From contig JBHEMP010000034.1 in the NCBI GenBank assembly GCA_046262515.1, positions 1 to 17,869 of the forward strand: DNA of 17,869 nucleotides, in the 5' to 3' direction. Numbering within the stretch: position 1 is the stretch's first letter; the number at the start of each line of letters is the position of its first letter. The notes below the pieces were generated by a model, which searched no databases, was not told the DNA's origin, and saw only the letters and a list, made by a program, of their open reading frames with translations. The stretch comes from JAXDLW01 sp046262515 (GTDB lineage: Bacteria > Chloroflexota > Dormibacteria > DASZGP01). This document shows positions 1 to 7,223 of this stretch, piece after piece. The translations under genes were made by a program, and so were the position numbers.

Positions 1-1
1 G

Positions 2-295
2 GGAGGCCGGTACACGGTCAACCTCGCGATAGAAACCGATCTTGTCGAGGCCGCCCAGAGCGACAGCCTGGACAGCGCGGTCGACTACGTTCACGTTTAC
101 CAGCTTGTCCGCCAGGTCGTCGAGGACCAGCAGCACCGCCTGCTCGAATCCATGGCAGAGGCCATTGCCACCCTCGTCCTGGCCCTTCCCCGGGTCCGGG
201 CGGTGTCGGTGCGGGTGGGCAAGGTGCCCCCGGTGCGGGGGGCCTTTGGCGAGTTCGCCGTCGAAATAACCCGACCAGCCCAGCCGGGCAGTTGA
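2..295 (+). CDS. folB: Dihydroneopterin aldolase FolB, C-terminal part (5' end outside window)
   Basis: The frame is open from the first bases to a TGA at 293-295, giving 97 residues. FolB converts 7,8-dihydroneopterin to 6-hydroxymethyl-dihydropterin in cytosolic folate synthesis. Family signatures visible are DSLDSAVDYVHVYQLV (the D-x(6)-DY segment with the conserved Tyr), LLESMAEAIA, and the C-terminal strand VRVGKVPPVRG, which carries the catalytic Lys before the usual proline-rich turn, then FAVEITRP. The family is about 120 residues, so roughly 20-25 N-terminal residues lie beyond the window. The stop codon overlaps the TTG start of the next gene (TTGA). folD and folC follow in the same operon, which supports the call. 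Confidence 0.9.
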   Translation, partial: GGRYTVNLAIETDLVEAAQSDSLDSAVDYVHVYQLVRQVVEDQQHRLLESMAEAIATLVLALPRVRAVSVRVGKVPPVRGAFGEFAVEITRPAQPGS

Positions 296-1524
296 GGGCC
301 GCCTACTTCGACTGCCTCTCCGGGGCTTCTGGGAACATGCTCCTCGGCGCCTTTTTGGACGCGGGCGCGCCGATGGCGACACTGGAAGCAACGCTGGCGG
401 CGCTTGATCTCTCCGCGGCGGCTGCCGTGGCGGTCACCCGGCGACGCAAGGGCAACCTCGAAGCGACTCATGTGGAGATCGAGGTGCGCTCACCGAAGCC
501 CTGGCGCCACGTGGGGGAGATCGACGACCTGATTGCCGGATCCCACCTTGATGAGGGCGTCAAGGAGAGGTCTCGCCTGGCCTTTCGCCTGCTGGCCCAG
601 GCCGAGGGGGCGGCGCACAACATATCCCCCGACCGCGTTCGCCTGCACGAGGCCGGCGCGATCGATGCCGTGATCGACGTCGTGGGAACCTTCGCCCTCG
701 CTGATGCGCTCGGCGTGGAGGCCTTTTACTGCTCCGCCTTACCGCTCAGTTCGGGGCAGACGGAGTCCGCCCACGGCGTCATCCCCCTGCCCGCTCCGGC
801 CACGGTGAACATCCTGGGGGCCGTCAGCGCGCCGACCTACGACAGGGACGGGGGCGCCGAACTCGTTACCCCGACCGGCGCCGCGATCCTGGCGGCGTGC
901 GCAGCTTTCGAGTTGCCCCGCCTGACGACCGACCTTGAGGGCTTCGGCGCCGGGACCGCCGACCTGGAGTGGCCTAACGTCCTTCGCGTGGTCGTCGGTG
1001 AGCTTGAGGAGGACGTGGCCACGGAGTACGCCGACGCGCCGCTCGTGGACCCCGGCGCGGGGCTGCGTGAGGAGACCATCAGCGTCCTGGAGACGAACAT
1101 CGATGACATGCCCTCCAACCTGCTCGCGGAGGTCGCCGCGGCCATGCTGGAAGGCGGGGCCCTCGACGCGTATCTGACCCCCATCCTGATGAAGAAGGGT
1201 CGCGCCGCCCACCTGCTGACCGTGGTCTGCCGACCCGAGCACTCGGCGGCGCTGGCCGAGCGATTGGTGCGGGAGACCACCACGCTGGGAGTGCGGGTGC
1301 GGGAACAGCAGCGTGTCGTGGCCGAACGCCGCCTGGAGCGAATGCGAACCAGCATCGGTGAGATGGCGGTCAAGGTGAAGCTGGTCGAGGGCGTCGTGGT
1401 CGACGCGGTTCCGGAGCACGACGACGTGGCTCAGCGGGCGGCGGAGTTGGGGCTTCCGGTGGTCGAAGCCCACCGCCGAGCCAGCGCCGACGCGCGGCGT
1501 GCCTACATGGAGGGAGACGAATGA
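292..1524 (+). CDS. larC: Nickel-pincer cofactor biosynthesis protein LarC (DUF111 family)
   Basis: 410 residues from a TTG start that overlaps the folB stop by four bases. LarC is the CTP-dependent cyclometallase that inserts nickel into the pyridinium pincer cofactor of lactate racemase-type enzymes. Family landmarks are the N-terminal YFDCLSGASGNM, RLHEAGAIDAVIDVVG (about residues 122-137), the SSGQTESAHGVIPLPAPAT segment, ELVTPTGAA, and a LarC2-type C-terminal half beginning ETNIDDM (about residue 267) with MKKGRAAHLLTV and RETTTLGVRVRE. In Lactiplantibacillus plantarum larC needs a frameshift between larC1 and larC2; here both halves are in one frame. The usual SGDM near the N-terminus reads SGNM. 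No larA, larB or larE is in the window, so the client enzyme is unknown. The TTG start has no clear Shine-Dalgarno site and is probably translationally coupled. Confidence 0.88.
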   Translation: MRAAYFDCLSGASGNMLLGAFLDAGAPMATLEATLAALDLSAAAAVAVTRRRKGNLEATHVEIEVRSPKPWRHVGEIDDLIAGSHLDEGVKERSRLAFRLLAQAEGAAHNISPDRVRLHEAGAIDAVIDVVGTFALADALGVEAFYCSALPLSSGQTESAHGVIPLPAPATVNILGAVSAPTYDRDGGAELVTPTGAAILAACAAFELPRLTTDLEGFGAGTADLEWPNVLRVVVGELEEDVATEYADAPLVDPGAGLREETISVLETNIDDMPSNLLAEVAAAMLEGGALDAYLTPILMKKGRAAHLLTVVCRPEHSAALAERLVRETTTLGVRVREQQRVVAERRLERMRTSIGEMAVKVKLVEGVVVDAVPEHDDVAQRAAELGLPVVEAHRRASADARRAYMEGDE

Positions 1525-2393
1525 CTGCCAGCCTTGTTGACGGGACCGCGGTGGCCGCGCAGATTCGCGAGCAGGTCGCGCGCGGCGCGGCCGAGATCGT
1601 CGAGGCGGGCGGACGGCCGCCGGGGCTGGGGGTGCTGCTGGTGGGGGATGACGCGCCGTCGGCCGTTTACGTCCGCATGAAGACGGCCGCCTGCGAACGC
1701 GCCGGCTTCTATTCCGAACAGGTGAACCTTCCCGCCAGCGCCACCCAGGAAGAGGTGCTGGCCGCGGTGGCCGGCTTCAACGAGGACCCGAGGGTCCATG
1801 GCATCCTGGTGCAGCTCCCGTTACCCCCGCACGTGGATGAGGACATCGTCGTCAGGGCGATCCACCCTGACAAGGACGCCGACGGTCTCCATCCCGACAA
1901 CGTCGCTCGCCTGGCCATGGGCCTACCCCACGTGCTGCCCTGCACGCCCGCGGGGGTGATGGAGCTGCTGCGACATGAAGGCGTCCCGCTCAAAGGCGTT
2001 GAGGCGGTGGTCGTCGGCCGAAGCAACCTCGTGGGCCGCCCCGTGGCGCGACTCCTGGTGCTGGCCGACGCAACTGTGACCGTGGCCCACAGCCGCACCG
2101 CCGATCTTGCCGCGGTGACCCGGCGCGCCGACGTCCTGGTCCTCGCCGCGGGCCGCCCGGGCCTGGTCACCGGCGAGATGGTCAAGCCGGGCGCGACGGT
2201 CATCGATGTCGGCACCAACCGGCTGCCACCAGCGGCGCCCGGGGGCCGGGACAGGCTGGTCGGCGACGCCGACCGCGACTCGGTGGGCGCCGTGGCCGGG
2301 CGGCTCAGCCCCGTGCCCGGCGGCGTTGGCCCGATGACCATCGCCATGCTGCTCCGGAATACCCTGGATGCTGCCCGCCGGGCACAGGCATAG
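1521..2393 (+). CDS. folD: Bifunctional methylenetetrahydrofolate dehydrogenase / methenyltetrahydrofolate cyclohydrolase FolD
   Basis: 290 residues, the usual family length. FolD interconverts 5,10-methylene-, 5,10-methenyl- and 10-formyl-tetrahydrofolate with NADP. Active-site residues fall at the same positions as in E. coli: Tyr50 and Lys54 in the YVRMK segment, Gln98 in GILVQLPLP, and Asp121 in KDADGLHP. The Rossmann segment VVVGRSNLVGRPVARLL (about 165-181) and the terminal SPVPGGVGPMT signature are intact. The ATG overlaps the larC TGA (ATGA), and a strong GGAGGG Shine-Dalgarno sequence lies six bases upstream, which fixes the start. It is the third gene of the folate operon. Confidence 0.97.
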   Translation: MTASLVDGTAVAAQIREQVARGAAEIVEAGGRPPGLGVLLVGDDAPSAVYVRMKTAACERAGFYSEQVNLPASATQEEVLAAVAGFNEDPRVHGILVQLPLPPHVDEDIVVRAIHPDKDADGLHPDNVARLAMGLPHVLPCTPAGVMELLRHEGVPLKGVEAVVVGRSNLVGRPVARLLVLADATVTVAHSRTADLAAVTRRADVLVLAAGRPGLVTGEMVKPGATVIDVGTNRLPPAAPGGRDRLVGDADRDSVGAVAGRLSPVPGGVGPMTIAMLLRNTLDAARRAQA

Positions 2394-2396
2394 GTC

Positions 2397-3719
2397 ATGA
2401 AGGGCAGAGCGCCCTTCGACTACGAGGGCGCGCTTACATACATTGCGGCAACGGGCCGCTTCGGGATCAAGCTCGGCCTGGATCGCACCCGGGCCCTGCT
2501 TGACGCGGCGGGCGCCCCCGACCGGGGGATGATCGGCGCGCTGGTGGGCGGCACCAATGGCAAAGGGTCGACCTGTGCGGTGCTGGGATCCATCCTGGAT
2601 CAGGCCGGGCTCAGCGTCGCGGCGATGCCCAAACCCCACCTCGTCTCCTATACCGAACGCGTAGTGATCGATGGCGTCCCCATCTCCGAGGCGGATTTCG
2701 CCACCGCGGTGACCGACATCGTGCCGGCGGTCGACGCGGTTACGCCCGCGCACGGCCCGCCGACGGAGTTCGAGATCCTCACCGCGGTGGCGTTGCGCTT
2801 CGCGCGGCAGCGCGGCGCGGATGTGCTGGTCTGCGAGGTGGGAATGGGGGGACGCCTTGACGCCACGAACGTCACCGACCTGGGCGTCAAGGTCATCACC
2901 TCCATCGCCCTGGACCACCAGCAGTACCTCGGGGACACGATCGCGAAGATCGCCGCGGAAAAGGCGGGGATCATCCAGGGGTCGGACCTGGTGGTGGCGG
3001 GCTCGCTGCCGCCGGCGGCGCTGGCGGTGGTCAGGGAACGCTGCCGCGAGCAGGATGCCGAGCTGGTCTGCTGTGGCGAAGACTTCGACGCCCGATCGAT
3101 GCGGTGTACCTGGGAGGGCACCACGCTCGACTTCGTGGCTGACGGCGCCGGCTGGCTCCAACCCCTGGCGGGCCTCCACACCCCGCTGCTCGGCGCCCAC
3201 CAGGCGGCAAACGTCGCTGTCGCGGCGGCCGCGGCCCAGGCGCTGCGCCGCCGCCATGGGCTGATGGTCGAAGAGGCGGCGATTCGTTCTGGCATCGCTT
3301 CCGCCCGGTGGCCCGGCCGGCTAGAGCTGTTCCCCGGACCGCCGGCGGTGCTCCTCGACGGTGGGCACAACCCCGCCGCCGTCGCCGCGGTCGTGGCCGC
3401 GGTGCGAGACCTTGGAACCGAGGGCGCCCCGGTGCTGCTGTTTGGCGCGATGGCGGACAAGGACCTCGAGGGGATGCTCGGCGCGCTTCCCGCGGACTGG
3501 CCGGCGGTCTTCACGCGCGTCGAAGACGAGCGGGCGATCCCCGAGGGACGCCTCCTGGAGCTCGCCAACGCCACCGGCCGGCGCGACGACGCCGGCGAGG
3601 CCACCCCGGAAGCGGCGCTGGAACGCGCCAGGGCCCGGGCGGGCCAGGGTGGCCTGGTGCTCGTCCTTGGTTCGCTCTACCTGGCCGGCGCGGTGCGGCC
3701 GCTGCTCGCGGCCGAGTGA
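2397..3719 (+). CDS. folC: Folylpolyglutamate synthase / dihydrofolate synthase FolC
   Basis: 440 residues from an ATG three bases after the folD stop. A Mur-ligase-type ATP-dependent enzyme that adds glutamate to dihydropteroate and/or tetrahydrofolate. Visible motifs are the P-loop GGTNGKGST (residues 51-59), PHLVSYTERV, FEILTAVAL, MGGRLDATNV, ALDHQQYLGDT with IAAEKAGI (the conserved central region), WPGRLE, and LDGGHNPAAV starting the C-terminal Rossmann-like domain. Whether it has one or both activities cannot be told from sequence. Its TGA overlaps the GTG of the next gene. Confidence 0.95.
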   Translation: MKGRAPFDYEGALTYIAATGRFGIKLGLDRTRALLDAAGAPDRGMIGALVGGTNGKGSTCAVLGSILDQAGLSVAAMPKPHLVSYTERVVIDGVPISEADFATAVTDIVPAVDAVTPAHGPPTEFEILTAVALRFARQRGADVLVCEVGMGGRLDATNVTDLGVKVITSIALDHQQYLGDTIAKIAAEKAGIIQGSDLVVAGSLPPAALAVVRERCREQDAELVCCGEDFDARSMRCTWEGTTLDFVADGAGWLQPLAGLHTPLLGAHQAANVAVAAAAAQALRRRHGLMVEEAAIRSGIASARWPGRLELFPGPPAVLLDGGHNPAAVAAVVAAVRDLGTEGAPVLLFGAMADKDLEGMLGALPADWPAVFTRVEDERAIPEGRLLELANATGRRDDAGEATPEAALERARARAGQGGLVLVLGSLYLAGAVRPLLAAE

Positions 3720-4702
3720 AACCGCGTCGTCCTGACCTCGGAGGAACCGTGTTCGTGGCCGCGATGGTGATCCTCGGCGTGGCCGTCGGGGTGGTCATCC
3801 TGCGTCATAGGGTCGCGACACCCCAGGCCGGCGCCCCCCATCACCTGCTTGAAAACCCCTACCAGGCCCAGCCCTTCCACCGCGGCCAGTTGCACGTCCA
3901 GTCCAGTCGGGCCATCGGTCACGGCCTGCCCCGCGACGTCGCCCACGCCTATCAGCGCCTGGGGTACGAGTGGATGGCCATCACCGACATCAACACGCTG
4001 ACACCCACGGACCAGTTCGCCGTGGCCGGTACGAGCCCCGTGCGGGGCACCGAGGCGGCGTTCCCGTTCGGACATTTGCTGGACTATGCCGTCGACGAGA
4101 TCCCGCAGGCCGCCAGCCTGCAGCAGAACATCGACTTCGTCCGCGGCCAGGCGGGCCTGGCCGTCCTCGCCCATCCCAACGTGGCGCCGGCCGTCACCGC
4201 CGAACAGGCGCTCGCACTGCGCAACCTCGACGCGGTGGAGATCTTCGACGCGCGGGTGGCGCGCGAGCAGCCCTCGCTGGCCGAGGCCACCCAGACCTGG
4301 GACCGCCTGCTCAGCGCGGGACGTCGCACCTGGGGTGTGGTCGGCGATGACAGCATCGAATTGGATGGTCCGATGTCGACCATCGGGCTGACCTCTGTGG
4401 ACGTCCAGGCGCCGGGCTTGAGCGAGGCCCTGGTGCTGCAGGCCGTGCGCTCCGGCGCCTTCGTCGCCAGCGCGGGGGTACGCATTCTCGGCGTCGACAC
4501 CAGCAGCGGTGACACCATCCGGGTAATCACCACCAACGCCAACTCAATCCGCTGGTACGGCCGCGGGGGCAGCTTGCTGGCGACGACGCAAGGCTCGGCC
4601 GGCACATACCGCGTGCACTGGGATGAGACCTACGTGCGTGCGGTGGCCGACGGGGCGGACGGCGCGCGCGCGTGGAGCCAGCCTGTCTTCGTCGTCCCCT
4701 AG
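3716..4702 (+). CDS. Membrane-anchored PHP-like protein with degenerate metal site
   Basis: 328 residues if it starts at the GTG overlapping the folC stop (GTGA). A second in-frame GTG at 3749, with GGAGGA three bases upstream, is an alternative. Residues about 11-29 form one hydrophobic segment, so the protein is probably membrane-tethered with the rest outside. The PHP fold is recognisable from HRGQLHVQSS (55-64), GYEWMAITDIN (83-93), GTEAAFPFGHLL (111-122), LAVLAHPN (148-155) and WGVVGDD (206-212). A C-terminal beta domain ends in YVRAVADGADGARAWSQP. Against the canonical PHP pattern (LHxHT, TDHN, DAH) three histidines are replaced: Gln62, Ile92 and Ile214. His60, Glu113, His120 and His153 remain. 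The enzyme may therefore be inactive or have altered metal binding. It shares the folate operon but no folate role is evident. Confidence 0.72.
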   Translation: MKPRRPDLGGTVFVAAMVILGVAVGVVILRHRVATPQAGAPHHLLENPYQAQPFHRGQLHVQSSRAIGHGLPRDVAHAYQRLGYEWMAITDINTLTPTDQFAVAGTSPVRGTEAAFPFGHLLDYAVDEIPQAASLQQNIDFVRGQAGLAVLAHPNVAPAVTAEQALALRNLDAVEIFDARVAREQPSLAEATQTWDRLLSAGRRTWGVVGDDSIELDGPMSTIGLTSVDVQAPGLSEALVLQAVRSGAFVASAGVRILGVDTSSGDTIRVITTNANSIRWYGRGGSLLATTQGSAGTYRVHWDETYVRAVADGADGARAWSQPVFVVP

Positions 4703-4705
4703 AGA

Positions 4706-5758
4706 TCAGATGAGGTGGAGGGTAAGGACGGGGAAGACAGCTCCGACGAGCAGGCCCAGGACCATGAGGCCGCCGGCCCGGCGCGTGTGCACGAAGGCCG
4801 CGGCCACGTACCACAGGGGCCATACAGGATAGTTCGGCGGCGGCTCCGCGGGCCGTGCCTTGCGGTAGTGCTTGATCACAGTGACCAGCCGGGGTAGCGC
4901 GAAAAAGACCAGCAGCACGGGGATGCTGAGCGCGCCGATGATGACCAGGGCCACCGTGGTGGCGTAGAAGAGCACCATCAGGACTACGGTCACGCTACGG
5001 GCGCGCTCCTCGCCCAACAGGTAGGGCAGGGTGCCCACCTTGCGGGGACCGTCCCAGGGCAGCTTGTCGATGTGCTTGCCCATCAGCACCGAGGTGACCA
5101 GTAGCCCATAAGGTACCGAAGCCAGCAGGGCCTGCCAGGACAAAGACCCGGTCGCGGCGAAGTAGGTTCCCCCGATCATGAGCGGTCCCCAGATGAGGAA
5201 GACACCCGGCTCGCCCATGCCTCGCTTCTTGAGCCGCAGCGGCGGTGCGGTGTAGGCCACGGAAATGAAGAGCCCGGCCAGCGCGAAGGCGATCACCAGG
5301 AGGCCGCGCTGGCTGACCAGGGCCAGCATTATGACCAGGTCCACGAGGTTGATGAGCACCACGGCCAGGATCAGTCCTCGTCGGCTGATCATGCCCGAGA
5401 GGATTGGGTGGGGAGCGTACAGGGCACGCGGGTACTGGTCGTGGTCGTTGCCGACATCCAGGTCGAAAAGGTCGTTCATGAGGTTGTTGTTGGCATGGGC
5501 CAGGACCGCGCCGACAGCTGCAAGGGCGAAGAGCACGATGTTGAAGCCGGGCACTCGGACCGCCAGCAGCCCGGCCGTGAAGACTGCGATAAGGGTCATC
5601 GGCTGGACGCACGCCCGCGTCAACACGAGCCAGCGCGTCACTCCGTCGAGCTGGCTGCCACTGGGGCAATTACAGGTCGCTATGGAATAGCGCCAGTTGT
5701 AGAGGAGTCGCGACAGGGTCAGGGGGGTCGGAGCGGACATCTCCCGCACCGCGCTCAC
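4706..5758 (-). CDS. UbiA-family prenyltransferase (MenA-like)
   Basis: 350 residues with about eight or nine hydrophobic helices, an inner-membrane protein. UbiA enzymes transfer a polyprenyl chain from its diphosphate to an aromatic acceptor. The first Asp-rich motif is NNNLMNDLFDLDVGND (90-105) and the second HIDKLPWD (229-236), separated by YTAPPLRLKKRG and a WGPLMIGGTYFAATG loop resembling 1,4-dihydroxy-2-naphthoate prenyltransferases. The gene lies directly behind a polyprenyl diphosphate synthase, as expected for quinone synthesis, but substrate (menaquinone or another) is inferred. The GTG start overlaps the upstream stop (GTGA); an in-frame ATG at 5740 is an alternative. A CNC cysteine pair sits at residues 29-31 in the N-terminal tail. 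The stop is three bases from the convergent PHP gene. Confidence 0.85.
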   Translation of the reverse strand: MSAVREMSAPTPLTLSRLLYNWRYSIATCNCPSGSQLDGVTRWLVLTRACVQPMTLIAVFTAGLLAVRVPGFNIVLFALAAVGAVLAHANNNLMNDLFDLDVGNDHDQYPRALYAPHPILSGMISRRGLILAVVLINLVDLVIMLALVSQRGLLVIAFALAGLFISVAYTAPPLRLKKRGMGEPGVFLIWGPLMIGGTYFAATGSLSWQALLASVPYGLLVTSVLMGKHIDKLPWDGPRKVGTLPYLLGEERARSVTVVLMVLFYATTVALVIIGALSIPVLLVFFALPRLVTVIKHYRKARPAEPPPNYPVWPLWYVAAAFVHTRRAGGLMVLGLLVGAVFPVLTLHLI

Positions 5759-7188
5759 GATTCGCGTCCCACGGCGAAACGGGCAATCTCCTCCAGGCGC
5801 TCGCGCGCCGGCCCGTCGGGTAGGGGCGCCAGGGCCTCCAGGGCGCGGTCGCGGAAGTGCTCGGCGCGCTCCCTGGTACGGTCAAGGGCCCCGCTCTCGC
5901 GAACAATGCGGACGGCCGAGGCGGCGTCGAATTGCTCCTGCTTGAGAAGTGAGGCAAGCGCGTCCTTGACCGCGAGGTCCTCGGCGGCATAGACCAGGGG
6001 CAGCCCCACGGACTGGCGCAGGTCCTGCACCAGGGTTTTGCCCGAGGTTGGTGAGAAGTCGAGGATGTCGTCGACCATCTGGAAGGCGATGCCGAGGTTC
6101 TGGCCGTAATCGGCCATGGCGCGCACCACCTCCGCCCCCGCGGCAGAGAGGGCCGCGCCCGAAGCGCAGGCGCCCGAAAAGAGGGCGGCCGTCTTCCCCT
6201 CGACGATCTCGAGGTAGCGCCCCTCGTCCAGGTGGTCCATGCCGCGTGACGCGAACTCTTCGATCTGTGCCTGGCAGACCAGCGCCACCGCCACCACCAC
6301 CAGCCGGGTGGTTTCGGGGTTGTCGAGCGAGGCCAGCAGGGCCGCCGCCCGGCCGAAGTAGTAATCCCCGACCCGCACCGCGGTCTGCGCCCCGTCGGCC
6401 ACGTGGACGGCCGGCATCCCCCGCCGCAGCGGGCTCTCGTCGACCAGGTCGTCGTGCACCAGGGTGGCGTTATGGATGAACTCGATGACGCACGCCAGGG
6501 TCGCCGCCCGTTCGGGCTGATGCGCAGCGCCCAGGGTCGAGGCCAGGTAGCTGAGCTGCGGACGGAGCCGCTTGCCGCCGGCCGAGAGCATGGTGCGCAT
6601 GGGGTTGCCGACGCGGGGGGGGTCGGCGTCGACGACCTCCGCGAGACGGGCCTCGATGATCGCCAGCACGCTGGCGCTGTCGACCGAGCCGCGGGTTACC
6701 TCGGTCGGCGGCGTTTCCACCGCCGGTCCGGGCGGCCGCACCGCCAGCTCGACCGCCGCGCGCAGCCGCTCGTCATACCTTTCGCCCGTCGCCGCCGCCA
6801 TTGCCGCGTGGGCGAACTCCGAGTCGACGTCGGAGCGACCAAGGCGGGTCTGCAATTCAGCGGCACAGACCAGGCAGTAGTCTCCCAGCAGGAGCTCGTC
6901 ACGGCGGCACGCGGCGTCCCCGGTCATGTGGTGGAAGCGGAACCCGCGGTCCACCAGTTCGGCCGCGACCACGGCCTCGGCCACCGGGCCCCACCCTCGG
7001 CCCCCGGCCGCCGCGTCGGCTGTCGCCACGTAGCGATCCAGCACCTCATGGTCGGGGCCCGGGAGCGGGCGCCCCTCACGGACGGCCAGGAGCAACTCCT
7101 GCAGGCGCGCCGGTGGCTCGTCGAGCGCGGGCAACGCTGCTGTTTCACTCACATTAATGACTTCGATATCGGCGCCGCCACAGATCAA
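5755..7188 (-). CDS. Long-chain polyprenyl diphosphate synthase with N-terminal extension
   Basis: 477 residues from a TTG at 7188; an in-frame GTG at 7152 would shorten it by 12. The trans-isoprenyl diphosphate synthase core starts near residue 170: GGKRLRP (204-210), first Asp-rich motif DDLVD (246-250), RRG, and second Asp-rich motif FQMVDDILDF (369-378). The residues four and five before the first motif are small (Ala241, Thr242), as is typical of enzymes making long chains rather than C15 or C20. Cores of this family are about 320 residues, so residues 1-165 are extra. That region has LLLGDYCLVCAAELQTRLG (100-118), which resembles the helix segment of the small regulatory subunit of heptaprenyl diphosphate synthase; this is inference. 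The gene is coupled by GTGA overlap to the UbiA gene, which probably uses its product. Confidence 0.88.
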   Translation of the reverse strand: MICGGADIEVINVSETAALPALDEPPARLQELLLAVREGRPLPGPDHEVLDRYVATADAAAGGRGWGPVAEAVVAAELVDRGFRFHHMTGDAACRRDELLLGDYCLVCAAELQTRLGRSDVDSEFAHAAMAAATGERYDERLRAAVELAVRPPGPAVETPPTEVTRGSVDSASVLAIIEARLAEVVDADPPRVGNPMRTMLSAGGKRLRPQLSYLASTLGAAHQPERAATLACVIEFIHNATLVHDDLVDESPLRRGMPAVHVADGAQTAVRVGDYYFGRAAALLASLDNPETTRLVVVAVALVCQAQIEEFASRGMDHLDEGRYLEIVEGKTAALFSGACASGAALSAAGAEVVRAMADYGQNLGIAFQMVDDILDFSPTSGKTLVQDLRQSVGLPLVYAAEDLAVKDALASLLKQEQFDAASAVRIVRESGALDRTRERAEHFRDRALEALAPLPDGPARERLEEIARFAVGRES

Positions 7189-7223
7189 TCCTATCGGCGC
7201 CCCTCCGCGCGCCCGCGCCCGGA

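Noticed and set aside
1923..3257. Minus-strand frame of 444 codons opposite folD and folC
   Set aside because: Composition is typical of GC-rich antisense shadow frames (Arg, His, Gly, Asp), and both plus-strand genes have intact catalytic motifs.
3308..3715. Upstream extension of the PHP-like frame into folC
   Set aside because: It is Arg/Gly/Ala-rich and lies wholly inside folC in another frame. The GTG overlapping the folC stop gives a normal membrane-anchored N-terminus.
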